A stretch of 64,000 nt of DNA, from positions 1-64,000 of the forward strand of contig WFMF01000348.1 of NCBI GenBank assembly GCA_011033025.1, read 5' to 3'. The notes below the pieces were generated by a model, which worked only from the letters and a program-made list of their open reading frames with translations, had not been told where the DNA came from and made no database searches. Source of the stretch: Beroe forskalii. Lineage: Eukaryota; Ctenophora; Nuda; Beroida; Beroidae. Each line of letters begins with the position of its first letter. Positions within the stretch are counted from its first letter, which is position 1. A program made the translations under genes and the position numbers. Below are positions 34,152-46,254 of the stretch, in pieces.

Positions 34152-35563
34152 TTTACAGCCTCTCGTTAGATATAACTCTCAGCGATCCTATAATCTATAT
34201 ACTTATATAGTGATGTAGTCAATGACTTGTCCAACAGTTATCACTGTGTACTTATGTTTACTGTTGAAAGCGTTTGTATGTCCGTTGTTCCGTCTGAGTT
34301 TGTGCGTTCTTTTGTCTGAGGAAAATACCTGAACATGCAAGGAATGTTGGAAAGTCGGCCTGCATTCCCTAAGAGATTTACATCCACTGTGATTATTGGT
34401 CGTAATGGATTACTCGTTGTTGCGTCTGTTTGTGCATATTTCTTTTGTCTGAGGAAGATACCCGAAATATTTGCTGAAATATCCTCGCTTTGCACCACTT
34501 TATCTTCTAATCTTCTAAAGAATAAGTACAAAATAACTCTGCAAAGTGCTAAATGGTGCAGCCCACTATTGTTTCAATACTTCAATAAGTCAACAGCAAA
34601 GAACTTACACATTTATGACGTACTATTCTCAATTCTAACAAGCTACTTGTTTTGTATATATTTATGTCATTGTTAAGTATGACTATATTTTCTAAAAATA
34701 GTCAGATCGCCACCACGTTTGGGTTTAAGGTTCGTCATGGGCTGCGTATGAGAGCTCCTCATGAGAAATATGCGCTCAAATGTCAACAACTTACCATTCT
34801 AATGTCTATATGGTGATGTTTTCATTCTGAGCTGTGAGCTGTCTTTGATATTCTCGCCCAGAATCAAAAGTGTGATTCTTAGGTGTTTTCATTGTATTTT
34901 CTATGACTTAAGCTGACTTGCGTCGTCTCAGTACGATTTGTGTCTTCATTCAACTGTTTGCTCTGATTTCGGATGGCTGATGTTCGTCAGCTTTAATTTG
35001 AGGTTACTTCGCAATATAATTTTTTCCGCAATTTCTCGGCACCTTTCCTTAAATTATTTTCCTGAGTTTTCGATTTGATTCTTATTTAGTTCTTTATTTA
35101 GTTTATATAGGCGTTCCCTTTGAGACTCATTTTGCCTTTTGATGTTGTGAATTTGGCGACAATCTGCAATCCAAAATTTTGGTGATTCCCTATAAAGCTG
35201 TGAATTTGGTTGCAGTGTTAATGAAATCCAGAATATTTGATGATAATAATAACGGAATTCTTTATTCTAGGAACCTTGTAATGTAGCTCATCTTTAGCAC
35301 ATGGATCTCTGTGAATATTTTCATCTTACTCCTTTGTCTAGCATAGTTTTGTGTGCGTTTTATTAAATCGGGCGTGCGTTCCTTCTGAAAATTCGTGATA
35401 ATTCTATCCCGTGAAATATATAAAGTTTCAAAACTCACATATCATTACGAACATTCTCAAGGCTATGGAGACCGCATCCCATGATATTCACTGGAAGCTC
35501 ATTAACGTTGAATTTTCACCTGAAAAAGTTCCTCTCGCAACCGTGCAAAAAGTTCCATGTTTT

Positions 35564-35628
35564 ACGTCAGCTAGTTACCATTTCAATCATATTATGATGA
35601 CGTAATTCTCAACCGCCTAAACTTTTTT
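35564..35628 (-). repeat. Palindromic CRE repeat, copy at 35.6 kb
   Basis: Inverted copy: ACGTCAGCTAGTTACCATTT, then ATTATGATGACGTAA, then the outer arm CTCAACCGCCTAAACTTTTT. Confidence 0.75.
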
Positions 35629-36338
35629 CACGAGCTTCTCGAACTCGTCTGACGACCACTGGATACTTTAAATCATATGTAAAAAGCTGAATTTCAATCG
35701 GTATTGAGTTACAAATTCAGCAATAGTTAATAAAGCTTCAACACCGCGGGTAAGGAGAGTAATTTATTTAGCTATATTTTATTAAACTCCCCTCTCGCCT
35801 TGAATTCCGTTTCTTTATCAGATTTGAGATTTTTGTTTCTATATGTTTGGAGGAATATATGATTTGAAACGTAAATTAATAAATCAGGTATATTAATAAA
35901 GTCATAGCTGTCTGTATTGGCTTCCGGAAATAATATAGTTAGCTAGTTAGCTACCTGTAATTGTATTTGATTTCAAATAAGCAGATTAGCTCAGATTAGC
36001 ACTGATCTGGCTGCTCTGAGTTGATGTTTAGGCAACAGGACGAGCGACCTTGACGTGTTTTGGAATGAGTCCATCGCGTTCTAATGTATTTTAAATGGAT
36101 GTGAGCTATTTGTTATTTCGTATAGAAGATCGCAGTCCTGTTTATAATTTATTGTATGTATACGGTCGGTATTCTAACTTATTTTGTGTTATCTAATTTT
36201 AAATTTATTTTGTTATCTAATGATAACAATCTCTTCATATTTCAGTTCATTGCCCTACTATTTGTGTATATTTCAAATAAAATGTATATCGTACGTGTAC
36301 CCACTTTGATCCCATACAAATAATAAGCGACAGACTAA

Positions 36339-36400
36339 TGTCGTCATTACCAAGGTTTAAAGCGTCCCAATGATGATTTAAATCCGCCTATTTTCCGTGT
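36339..36400 (+). repeat. Palindromic CRE repeat, copy at 36.3 kb
   Basis: Opens TGTCGTCATTACCA, loop AGGTTTAAAGCGTCCCAA, right arm TGATGATTTA, and a well-kept outer arm AATCCGCCTATTTTCCGTGT. It ends about 90 bp before the candidate alternative first exon at 36489. Confidence 0.8.
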
Positions 36401-36488
36401 GAGATTTATTAAATACCAAAATATATATAAATACTTTGGATTGTAACCGTTAAAGTGTTTCAGCAGGTGGCCGAGGCCCGATCATAAC

Positions 36489-36501
36489 ATGGAAATCATG
36501 G
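36489..36501 (+). CDS. Large uncharacterised gene, possible tiny alternative first exon B
   Basis: ATGGAAATCATGG followed by donor GTATGT encodes only Met-Glu-Ile-Met and one further base. The leftover G would combine with the CC at the start of the 40882 exon to give Ala and then MGNELEKPSG. The phase fit is the main support. A four-codon exon is easily found by chance, so this is weak. Confidence 0.25.
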
Positions 36502-37104
36502 GTATGTTTTATTATTACCTTACATGAAAACCCTCATTTAGTGTTTATCTGCTGGTGATTTAATGTTAGTTTTGTGTTTCGCTTTGGATTTGAGTGTGGG
36601 TGACCGGCAGCTATTTCCTTTTTAAACTTTGAACCTTTTTTTCATTATTTTTTAATTTTTCTATTTTCCCATTTGAAGCTACTCTTCAATTCGTCGTTTT
36701 CCTCTCTTCTGAAACATCATTAAATTTTTTCTTATGAATGAATTTCTACTAAATCGTCTTTTTCTGCTACTTTCATTTATCGCTTTTGAGCCAAAAATGT
36801 AGTTCCTTCTAAACAACACGCCAAAATTTGGGCATTATAAAAATTCGTCTCATGATGAAATCTGACTTTAATAAATCTGCGAATATAATATTTACTATCG
36901 GAACCATATTAGATTGCAAGATGATCAGAATGATATATATATTAAATAAATCTAACTTACAGTTCTCTGCGTTTCCATGACTACAAGTGTCATGTTTACA
37001 ATCATATCGTTAGTTCTATTACCTTATATATAAGCACCCTTGTAGCACGTATATGCCTGTGTACTGTGTCAGTGAGTTTGTGTGAGGATTAGATTGAGAT
37101 AATG

Positions 37105-37170
37105 TGACGTCATTAACAGGGTTTGTAATGGTGAATTGATGATGTCTTAGGGTCTATTTCGGTGCGCGCG
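37105..37170 (+). repeat. Palindromic CRE repeat, copy at 37.1 kb
   Basis: Left arm TGACGTCATTAACA exact in the octamer, loop GGGTTTGTAATGGTGAA, right arm TTGATGATGTCT, then GGTCTATTTCGGTGCGCGCG as outer arm. Confidence 0.85.
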
Positions 37171-38453
37171 AGTAAGTTGATTTATATTATTAAATTATAT
37201 TATTTTGATTATATATTTAATAGATTTGTACTGTTTGATCATTGTTTGGTGATTAAATGTATTGTCAGTTTATTTCGTGATTGATTTGTTGTGGCTCAAT
37301 TTGTGATTGATTTGAGTTGTTGTGTAAGTTATCAAGCCCAAGTGCAGTTAATTTGTTGTAATATATATTGCTAATCAAAGACGATTTTGATTAATTAATG
37401 TTTTGTTTCATAGTCTGCTTTTGGTAGTAGAAAATTTGTTTGAATCCCCAAAGCCTTGCTAAATCCAGCTTAATTAATTGCATAGTACTATAGGTACTTG
37501 ATTTTCTTCAGATTCTATATTCTGCCCTCGTTTAGTCGTTTGGTTAGCCTTGCAAATGTACATTATGAATACGCAATATATTGTACTTTCGTTATCAGAT
37601 GTATTTAAGATAGTCCTATCAAATTATCCTTAAATATTGAACAGATTTTCTGTCATTTTATGTAATGTTCAATGTTCAGTTTTGTTTTAATCTCATTTTG
37701 AACTAGTGTTCTTGAAATAATTGGTTTTGATCTTGTTTTTTCCGCTAATTCTTGTCTTTTAATTGTTTAAGTCCTTTTGAAAACGTTTAGGGTGCGTTTA
37801 TTAGGTGTCGGGCCATTGCTACTTGCCCTCATTACAATAGTTTACAATGTTGAACTGTTGCAGTCAAACAACGTACTTATAATGCGTAGATTTTTATTGT
37901 CAGGACTTTTCACAGTCGGGTAGCATTCTTCCCTTTAATGTAGCCAGCCGACACTCCATAATGTTTATCACAGGACGTGCAGTCATCATATTCACGCACC
38001 GGATGCTGTCAAAAGATAGATTCTGCTATTTCAGTGCATTACCAAATACAAGTAGTTCTGTTCCAAAATTTTAATTTACCACTTTTAAAAACCTTCATTA
38101 GACCATCGTTCTCCAACACCTATTCACACTGTAAGCTTGACTGCAACTTGACATTCAATAACCGTAGCACATATTTTCCATCGTCTTTGCCACCAATAAT
38201 TCATGCGTGACCTGCGCAAAGCTGAAAGCGTACAACTTTTCACATAACTCTGTCCACATTCACATAACTTTGAATATTATATGTTCATGGGATGCGTCTG
38301 GGTGCACTTTTAATAAAAAATGTATGAATAATAATAATGTTTCGTGACAAACCTCACCCCCAGGAAAATATAAATAGTTCACACCAGCCTTTGAGAACAC
38401 ATACTTTTATTATTAACGTACGGTGGTCACAGTGGGAAATATTAAGTTTAGAG

Positions 38454-38510
38454 TGACGTCATTATCATAGTTTAATGTGGTGAGTTGATGACGTCACACC
38501 GCCTGTTTCT
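38454..38510 (+). repeat. Palindromic CRE repeat, best-preserved core at 38.45 kb
   Basis: Both arms carry an intact octamer: TGACGTCATTATCA at the left, TTGATGACGTCA at the right, with a 17 bp loop TAGTTTAATGTGGTGAG. The outer arm CACCGCCTGTTTCT follows. This is a good reference copy for the family. Confidence 0.92.
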
Positions 38511-39180
38511 CAGTGTTTATAAGGGGAGTAGTGAGTTGTTTATTGTAGAGTTTTAGAATTTATTACTGTCTTAGAATATGGTATTTACAGTTTTTACAGT
38601 TAGTATATTTATTTGGAGCTGATGCTGCTTCATACTTTGTTTTGATTATAAACCTTGGATAATTATAGTTGTTGGTAATTACTATATATTATGTAAGACA
38701 CTATTCAAGTTATATTAATAACTTTGAATAATAATTGGTAGTTTCAGTCCATGTAACTTTCCCTTTCTCCTTTGTTAAGCTTTAATAAGCGTTTATGTTT
38801 TGGTCAACTTATAATATTCGTTACTTAGTTAGTTTGTTGGTAGCGTAGAATATTTTATTCTGAACCTGCTATTTTTTCCGTATTTCTCATTTGGCCTTAG
38901 TGGGTTTTTCAATCTTTATATTCATAATTTCCATTCTATCATGTTCTTTCTTTTGAATGCTTGTTTCTCGGAAAATCCGTTAGGACTCTCCTTGAAGGCA
39001 CGTGATCCCTAAATCATCCCATTTATGGGTATGCTAAAAAGTTGCGCGGCGCAACATTTCCAAATATGGAATAATTGAATAAGATCACTATCTTCACTTT
39101 TAGATCATTACCTTTTCCTACTCACACGCCCCACACAGATCTACCCTGAGCCGCGCACTAGAATAAGATTTTATTTAAAG

Positions 39181-39238
39181 TGACGCCATTATCATAGCTT
39201 AACGTGTGGAATTGTTGACATCACACCGCCTATTTTCC
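39181..39238 (+). repeat. Palindromic CRE repeat, copy at 39.2 kb
   Basis: Opens TGACGCCATTATCA, loop TAGCTTAACGTGTGGAA, right arm TTGTTGACATCA, outer arm CACCGCCTATTTTCCAG. GCCGCGCACTAG lies 30 bp upstream. Confidence 0.88.
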
Positions 39239-39543
39239 AGCCACGACTTGTTTGCCTACACCTGTGCACTATCATTATTTGAACGCTGTGAAGCGTAGCC
39301 ACTTGAGATGTGGGGGGTCTTATATATAACTTCTGAGGTCTTTGTGTGTTGTGAGTGTCTTATTTGGGGGTTACGATGCAATCTTTTCTTTAGAAATATT
39401 TACACTTTTACAGTAAATATTATAAATTCAATAGTTCGAAGAGTTCATTCTGTTATTCGCGATTTAGGATGTTCAGTAACTTCTAAGATTTAATTCGGTT
39501 GAGATATTATCCTACATTTTCATCGAGTTGCGTTGCTTGCCGC

Positions 39544-39662
39544 GGATTTAAACTTCACTCCGTTGTTCATTTCATACATTTGAGATTTAAACTTCACTTC
39601 GTTCTTTATTTATTTCATACATTTGAGATTTAAACGCTACTTCGTTCTTTATTTCATACATC
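39544..39662. repeat. Tandem repeat, three units of 35-43 bp
   Basis: GATTTAAACTTCACTCCGTT, GATTTAAACTTCACTTCGTT and GATTTAAACGCTACTTCGTT each lead to TTTCATACAT. Units differ by an extra TTTATT. Confidence 0.85.
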
Positions 39663-40036
39663 AAAGGAGCTACTGAATAAATTATACATGCTTTACATAA
39701 CTCACGAAGGTTACGAAGTTAGAACTTTAGAACTTAAAATGTTAGAAAGTTACTAGCTTACGTCCGAATCGTTCATTTTATGTTTTAGTGTAATAGACTC
39801 AGTTTTATTTTCGGTGAATATATTTTGATTTTACTCAATTTCATCAGTTTATTGAACTTATTCCATGTCCATGACCGTTGCCACCTCTCTCCAGGAGTTA
39901 ACATGAAGTGAAGTGGTTGTAGAGAAGTAGATGATGAATAATTCAATATTTATGTAATGAAATGAAACTTCACTTCACCTTGTGCCAATCTTAATCTTTA
40001 TATTGGTTACGTGTCATGTGCAAAAAATATCCAATG

Positions 40037-40097
40037 TGACGTCATCAATTCTCCATTTTAAGCTATGATAATGACATCACTCTCAACCGCCTAATCT
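40037..40097 (-). repeat. Palindromic CRE repeat, copy at 40.0 kb
   Basis: Inverted copy with exact TGACGTCATCAATT, loop CTCCATTTTAAGCTATGA, TAATGACATCA, then the outer arm CTCAACCGCCTAATCT. It lies next to the TG microsatellite. Confidence 0.9.
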
Positions 40098-40127
40098 CAG
40101 TTCATAACCAGGATGTTTGTTTGTGTC

Positions 40128-40131
40128 ATGT

Positions 40132-40165
<34 letters not shown>

Positions 40166-40264
40166 CTGTGTCTGTGTCTGTGTCTGTGTCTGTGTGTGTG
40201 TGTGCGTGTGTGTGTGTGTGTGTTTGTGTGTTTGTGTGTTTGTTTGTGTGATGTGTGTGTGTGT
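40128..40264. repeat. TG microsatellite with TCTG interruptions
   Basis: Runs of TG broken by a block of TGTCTG repeats and TTTG. Long His/Thr or Cys/Val open frames on either strand come from the repeat. Confidence 0.97.
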
Positions 40265-40881
40265 GACTTGTATATTGAGTTATAGTGGATGTAGTAAGTC
40301 GCATTAGTGAATTACTCTTCATTTTCTTAGCTTTTTGAGATCCATTCAACAGGAATTATAGCTTGGACACATTATAAATGGATTAGGAGTTTTAGTTTCT
40401 CCATTGAATAGAAATTAGTTTGGACGCATTAAATGGATTAAACTTGTTTTAAAGTTTTGAGTCCGTATTTTGAATATTTTGAATATTTTCATATCCTTTT
40501 TGCCGTTTAGGTACATGCCTCTTTCTTTAGATGTACTAGAACTTTTATTTTTCCTGCAAACCAAAATGCATATTATTTGCCGTTTGGGCGTATCCCTTAC
40601 GAACCCTTTAGGTATCAATAGCATATTTTATCGGCTGAATGAATTGTTCGAGTCATATTTTCTTTGTTTTTCGCATTTATCTTCGAAAAGAATCGAAAAC
40701 CCATTGTTTCCCGATGTCCTCTTTTCTCTTTCAGTAACTCTTTACTCTTTGAGTATCCATGAACTGACCGCCCCACCCTTGCACCATGCTAAGCAATCCA
40801 TGATGGCATGGAGTTCTGTTATTTCTTGATTGCAATCCTTGTGCTGAAACCAATATTTTATCTCTCTGAATATAACATCAG

Positions 40882-42966
40882 CCATGGGGAACGAACTTGA
40901 AAAACCATCCGGAAGGAAGCATTTGTCCGGTTCTCAAGTCATCACTAGTTCTTCTTCGGAGGGTTACAGTTTTCAAGGAAGTACACCAGAAGATACACCC
41001 GCTGTTCGAGTAACCAATGCCCCAGGGGACAATGTCCGGAGAAGGAGTACACCGGAACAAACTAAATCATGTCAGGAAAATGCGACAAATCCTTATCAAG
41101 TAACGACAAATCATACAAATCCTTATCAAGGAAATTTGTTGGAAGTGAGCCAATTAAAGAGTGATTCCCTAACAACCAGCACGGGTAAAGGTGGGTCTGG
41201 AGAATCCAGTTCGGACTACCACTCCGCTGATTTCCATATGGAGAAGAGAAATGGAGAAGAGGAGGAAGAAGAGGAGGAGGAGGCTTGTCTTGAGATCCCT
41301 GTTGATGTGAACACCACTGATGATGAAACCGATGAGGATGACGATGTTGTCATAGGTGGTGGTTGTCTGGTGAAGAACAATCATTCTGGAAGCAGCGAAG
41401 AACTTCCTAAAGGCATCAAAAATGTCACAGACGATCAGGTGACAAATGATAATTTTGAAAGCAGCGGTAATTTAATTAGCGATAACCTTGAAAGCGGCGT
41501 TAATGTCACAAGCGATAATCTTAAAAACATCGATAACCTTGAAAGCTGCGATAACGCTGATTTGAATGAAACTATCGTCGACGAAGATGACGAAGATGAC
41601 GACGTTGTTATTGGAACTGGTAACATCACCCGTGACATCGCTGCCGATGAAAATGTTACTGGTGTAGATGAAATTATTTGTGAGGATAATGCCGCCCAGG
41701 TTATCCTTGATTTCGATGATGATGAATCTGATGAGGATGCTAAAAGTCTCAATGATGAGGAAGTTATCGTAGCTGGAGAAGAATCAACCACTGATCCCCC
41801 GGAAGAATCAAGGAATGTCTTAGCAGAAACCCTCCAAGAATTTGCTTTTCTTGAAGAAGACGACGATTGTTGTTATTCCGATGCCGGTTCTCAGAATTCA
41901 GACATCCAGGAGATTCAGATTCAGTTTGAATCATCCTCTGAAGATGAAGACCCCTTTGGTGTCCGGGAGACATCGCACGATGTTGAGATAGAGGTGGAAC
42001 ATGTGATTGATTGTGATCAAACTTCCAAATCCGATCGATCAGCAAAGTACTGTAAAGGTGAGGATGAGGAAAGGAGATCATTTGCGAAGATCAAACGACT
42101 GTGTCTCGATGAACTGAAGAGATTTGCCCGTGGGGATGAAAATAGGTTTACTACCGATGAAACCCAAAGTCAGTCTAAAACCACTTTTTCTGAGTTGGAC
42201 GATTCGTATCAAGAACATTTGAGTACCTACGATGGCAATACTTCCAAGATATCGTTTTCAGAAGAACTGACTTCATACGAATGGGATGATTCCAAAAACT
42301 CGTTCACTGAAGGGACAGATAAGAATCCACTTCTTGATCGTTTGAACGAAATCCCCGGCATCAACGATTCCCGATCCTCCGCAACCAAAGTAACGATAAA
42401 ACTCACCAAAACTCTGAGCGTGGACAATCTTCCTGATTTGAGTATGTCTTCAGAAACTCCTGACCCATCTTCAGATCAAAAGATCCCTCGACGGAAGAAA
42501 ACCAAACGATCACCCTCCCTCAAACTCTCCTCCAGTCTTTGTAGGAGCATCACCGATATCACTAAGATCGGAACTTTGGGAGTGAGTGAGCGTGATCCTC
42601 TCTTCTCCCCAGGACAAATCAGGAAGATGTTCTCGTCCACCTTCTCTTCTCCCAAAAACGTTCCTCGTCGCCATGTTCAGTCCCTTTACTCCCCCTCCGA
42701 TGATGGGATTGAAGTCGACCACCTCCTCGGAGCTACTGTCGAGGGCTCCCCTAAGAGCGGCAAGAAGTCCCCTCTTTTCGAGCGTCTGACTAACTGGGAC
42801 GGGTTTAGGAAGAGCAGGAAGGGAGGAGGTTCTGGGCTGGATGCCAAGTATCTGAACAACACGATCAGTGATCCGGGTAGGGTGAAGAGAAGAGCGTCTC
42901 TAGGGGCGCTGACATCAGCTCCATTGTACGAGGAACAGCCAACTTTCAACCAACTCGCAGCCAAAC
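40882..42966 (+). CDS. Large uncharacterised gene, 2.1 kb exon (acidic, Ser-rich)
   Basis: The AG at 40880-40881 is followed by CC and ATG (40884) in a strong Kozak context, so the exon can be internal (entered in phase 1) or start a shorter isoform. It has 694 codons, ending in phase 1 at CCAAAC|GTGAGT. It opens MGNELEKPSGRKHLSGSQ. A Glu tract (GEEEEEEEEEACLEIP) and two copies of a DEDDDVVIG motif form an acidic N-terminal half, with an Asn/Asp/Ser repeat (SGNLISDNLES, NVTSDNLKN) between them. The middle has SYEWDDSK. The C-terminal part is basic and Ser-rich: RRKKTKRSPSLKLSSSLCRS, SLYSPSDDGIE, PLFERLTNWDGFRKSRK, RVKRRASLGALTS, FNQLAAK. It looks disordered and phosphorylated; no enzyme domain or membrane segment is seen. 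Confidence 0.9.
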
Positions 42967-43500
42967 GTGAGTTTTATACTTGGATTTCATATTTTTTATG
43001 ATTCAACTTCCACTTGTTAACTGCCGGGCGTGCTGTAATCAAATTCGCGCGATATTGCGCGCGCGATTCAAATTTTGCGTGTCAAAGTAGGAAATGCGCG
43101 CTTATTGCATAAATTTTCTGCGATGTGCAATGCAATGTGTATACCTAGCTAATAATACGGAATACCTTATGCCTAATAAATCCATACCTCATACCTATTA
43201 TGATGAGTGACGTGTGAGGAACAGCCGACTTTCAACCAACTCGCAGCCAAACGTGAGTTTTACAAGGAGTTAATATCATAGTTCTGATTCAACTTGTTAA
43301 CTGCCCGGGCGTGCTGTAGTCAATCTCGCTGGATTGCGCGTGCGCGATTCAAAATATTCGTGCGAGAGTAGGAAATGCGCGCGTAATGCAGAATCTTCCA
43401 GCGATGTGCATTGTGCATTGTGTATACTACCTAGATTATAATATGGAATACCTTATGTCTAATAAATATCCATACCTCATACCTATTATGATGTGTGACG
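42930..43500. repeat. Tandem duplication of exon tail plus intron, two units of about 285 bp
   Basis: The end of the big exon with its donor (GAGGAACAGCCAACTTTCAA ... CCAAACGTGAGTTTTA) and about 240 bp of intron recur from about 43216. The second unit keeps the exon-like tail and donor but has no acceptor in front that would make it an exon. Shared intron words include AACTGCC..GGGCGTGCTGTA, AGTAGGAAATGCGCGC and CATACCTCATACCTATTATG. The copies differ by many substitutions and small indels. Confidence 0.9.
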
Positions 43501-43618
43501 TTTGTATACCAGCAAGCTCTACAGTCTAGACAAACATGCTAGACACATTCACGTAGGTGTGTCTAGCTAGGATCTGAGAGTGATCATGAGGTTGATCTCT
43601 GATAAGAAGACGGTTTTG

Positions 43619-43658
43619 CATCCTCAATTCACCATTTTAAACCATGGTAATGACATCA
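43619..43658 (-). repeat. Palindromic CRE repeat, copy at 43.6 kb
   Basis: Inverted copy with left arm reduced to CATCCTCAATT, loop CACCATTTTAAACCATGG, and TAATGACATCA. Both octamers are changed. Confidence 0.75.
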
Positions 43659-44532
43659 TTCACTACAACCTATCATTCAAATGCTACCAATACATCTGCA
43701 GATGATCTGTCATAGCTCATGACTGCATGAAACTCGTTACCGCATGCAAACTGTTAACATCTCACACGTAGAGAAGTGACAAAGTGGAGTAAATGAAGTA
43801 ATGGCCTTGTTTTTTGGCCCATTTTTCGGCCGAATTTCGTGCCTTATCACCACGAATTTGAGGTAATATCAACGTCATTGGTGGAGTTAGTTAAAAAGTG
43901 AAAATGTGGGTATCGTGGACTGTGGAAAATTAATGACATACTGAATTGCAAATTGGATGAAATATTATAAATCTTCCAACATTTTGGCCTTGAATAAAAT
44001 TGAAAATATGAACTGGGTAGAAATTTTTTTTTGAATTCAAGGAGCCTTAATAAAAAGTACTAAGATATGCCTCAGTATGATGTAATTATTGTGATTATGA
44101 TGTTATTATTGTCTAATTAAAAACTGGTTGAAATCACCCTGGAACTATTCCCCGTCGACGGTGGCGTCGCGACTGATTATAGCACCTATCACGTTTTTCT
44201 GGGAGACTGGGAGAATATTTGTAGTCATCCACAGATCACTGATTACTAATAACTAATCTCTGTACCCTAGGGTAAAACGAGAAGTTTCACTAACTTAGTT
44301 TTTGTACGGCCTACGAGGATAGTCGACCGGGGCCAACTTCATCTTCAGATAATTTCTTTGTTACTTATTCCCAAATATTTGGCAGTTTCTTTCAAAAAGA
44401 GGCTATTTTTGTCTGTTGATGTGACTTCATTAATTGATTTTACGCCTCCTGAGCGAGTATGGAGCCCCAGCTAATTAATGAGGTGACAGAATATGGACCC
44501 CGTATGGCGTACACAGAATATCACTCAAAGTA

Positions 44533-44600
44533 CGCGGTGTGACGTCATCAATACACCACTTGAAGCTATAACAATGACGTCATTTTCAGCCACCTTATAT
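44533..44600 (-). repeat. Palindromic CRE repeat, two intact octamers at 44.5 kb
   Basis: Inverted copy: CGCGGTG, TGACGTCATCAA, loop TACACCACTTGAAGCTATA, ACAATGACGTCA, then TTTTCAGCCACCTTATATTC. One of the few copies with TGACGTCA preserved on both sides. Confidence 0.9.
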
Positions 44601-44762
44601 TCGAGAGTTATTCCCCCTCTGGCAGAATACACAGCAATTAATGTATTACCCCTCTCCACCCCGATATAATGATGGTATACTCCAGACATCAGCTATACTT
44701 GTATATACGTATTATAGCTTGATGGACTGAGCAGGAGGAAACAAATAATAGACGAATGAAGC

Positions 44763-44820
44763 TGACGTCTTTATCTCGGTTTAAGGTAGTAGATTAGTGA
44801 AATAAAGACGCCTATTTTTC
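44763..44820 (+). repeat. Palindromic CRE repeat, degenerate copy at 44.8 kb
   Basis: TGACGTCTTTATCTCGGTTT, loop AAGGTAGTAG, right arm lost, but the outer arm AAGACGCCTATTTTTCAAGC is well kept. It starts 180 bp after the previous copy in the opposite orientation. Confidence 0.65.
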
Positions 44821-45921
44821 AAGCGCAGCCTGTTGTAGTAGGCACTGGTAGATTTTGCGTTACCATGACGATTTGTTTGTAGAGATCTCTTTTCCTCTCT
44901 TCCTCCTTCCCCCTTGCGTAGTGTTCTAGAATTTTCAAGTCCTGTCTGATATTTGAAAATATAAATCTGCTTTCTCGCATGTTTTGATCGTAATCATCAC
45001 TGAATATTTTAGCTCTGATTTTCATCTTGATTTACGATGGTTCTCAAGTTTTTGTTTATCAAGTTACCGTGAGTTTGTCTCTCCCAGTTCCACCAACGGA
45101 AGTAGGAAAGTAGGAAGATTGAAGCAACATATTCCCCCCTCTTTTCGTTTCCTGGTGCCATCTGCTGATGGTTTCGTGCCTGGTCGTACCATGTGAAACT
45201 AAGTCTATTATTGACGGATAATCACCATCCATAACTGACAATGCCTCTGAAGACTCCCTTGGCATGTGTCTTCGATTTGTCGTCTTCAATTCTTACTATG
45301 GCATGCTTTTCTGGCAGAAAATGAAGCAATTACAAGACTAAGGTGGTGGGGATCTTTTAAACTTCTCTTTTTTAGATGAAAAATATGCCAGGATTTAGAG
45401 CTTTAGAGGGTAATTGAGCTAGATATAAGAAGATTTTGAGAGAAGATCAACACCAGATGATTGTTAAAAGTTGTTAAGTTTTGTTGGGAGTGGTTTGAGA
45501 TCTAGCAGAGCGAGGAAACTCATTTTAAGCATGGTTTTGATCATAGTCTGTCAAGAAATTCAGAGTTGTTAACGCATGATTTTGAGAACGCCAAACGCTT
45601 GATTCCAGAGTTCTCGGAATTGAAATGACAGATTTAAATGCCAATCCCAGTTTAATCTCTTGATTGGAAGGAAATTTGTGATTCAGATCCCTAACTAACA
45701 GATCGTTCTCGGAACCTTAAACCGTTTCCCGTGGAGTTGGCTAATTAAAGGTAGTTCCTAGAAATGCAGTTTCCAAACACCTCAACATATTATTTTCAGA
45801 AACTTTACATCATAGCTTCTTCGTTTCCGAATAAATCACTTTGCAGACATAATGAAAGTTTATGCTGATAATTAGAGGTCGAGTTTCCTGAAATATTCGA
45901 CCTAATTTTCGGTCGAATATG

Positions 45922-45970
45922 AGATGCACTTCATTATTATTGTTTAAAATGGTAGTTTGATGAGATCTGG
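45922..45970 (+). repeat. Palindromic CRE repeat, degenerate copy at 45.9 kb
   Basis: Only the loop TGTTTAAAATGGTAGTTTGA and a TTCATTATTA before it are recognisable; octamers are lost. Confidence 0.5.
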
Positions 45971-46088
45971 CCCCATGCTTATATGCTGACTTAAGGACAA
46001 AGACCTCACTTAGGAATATATTATAGACTGATGTTATGGAATCGAAAACTGAGGAGTTCAGTACATTTTACATCAGCTATATTGCATT

Positions 46089-46170
46089 GCGCGCGCGGAG
46101 AATAGACGACTCAATGTCAGCAATATTCAATACTTTAAGCTATGATAATGACGTCACTCGACCGCCTATT
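46089..46170 (-). repeat. Palindromic CRE repeat, complete copy at 46.1 kb
   Basis: Both outer arms survive: GCGCGCGCGGAGAATAGACG at the left and CTCGACCGCCTATT at the right. Core reads ATGTCAGCAATATTC, loop AATACTTTAAGCTATGA, TAATGACGTCA. Confidence 0.88.
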
Positions 46171-46254
46171 GGTTTTGCTTGACCAGTTCCCTCCGTTTAG
46201 TGAGTTAGTAGTGTAGTTGCAGAATCTCAATATATATTACCGTTATCATTAGAG

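Larger units (their letters stand above)
33177..40881. other. Intron region of the large gene
   Basis: The region carries palindromic CRE repeats at 34091, 35564, 36339, 37105, 38454, 39181 and 40037, a three-unit tandem repeat at 39544-39662, a TG microsatellite at 40128-40264, and a possible tiny alternative first exon at 36489-36501. Short open frames (34335-34676, 37977-38210, 40470-40829) lack splice-site support. Confidence 0.5.

Noticed and set aside
34335-34676. 113-codon plus-strand frame
   Set aside because: No splice signals, no family motifs, and AT-driven composition; paired TTTTGTCTGAGGAA segments suggest a local duplication instead.
40083-40349. Open frames with long His/Thr or Cys/Val runs
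   Set aside because: Produced by the TG/CA microsatellite.
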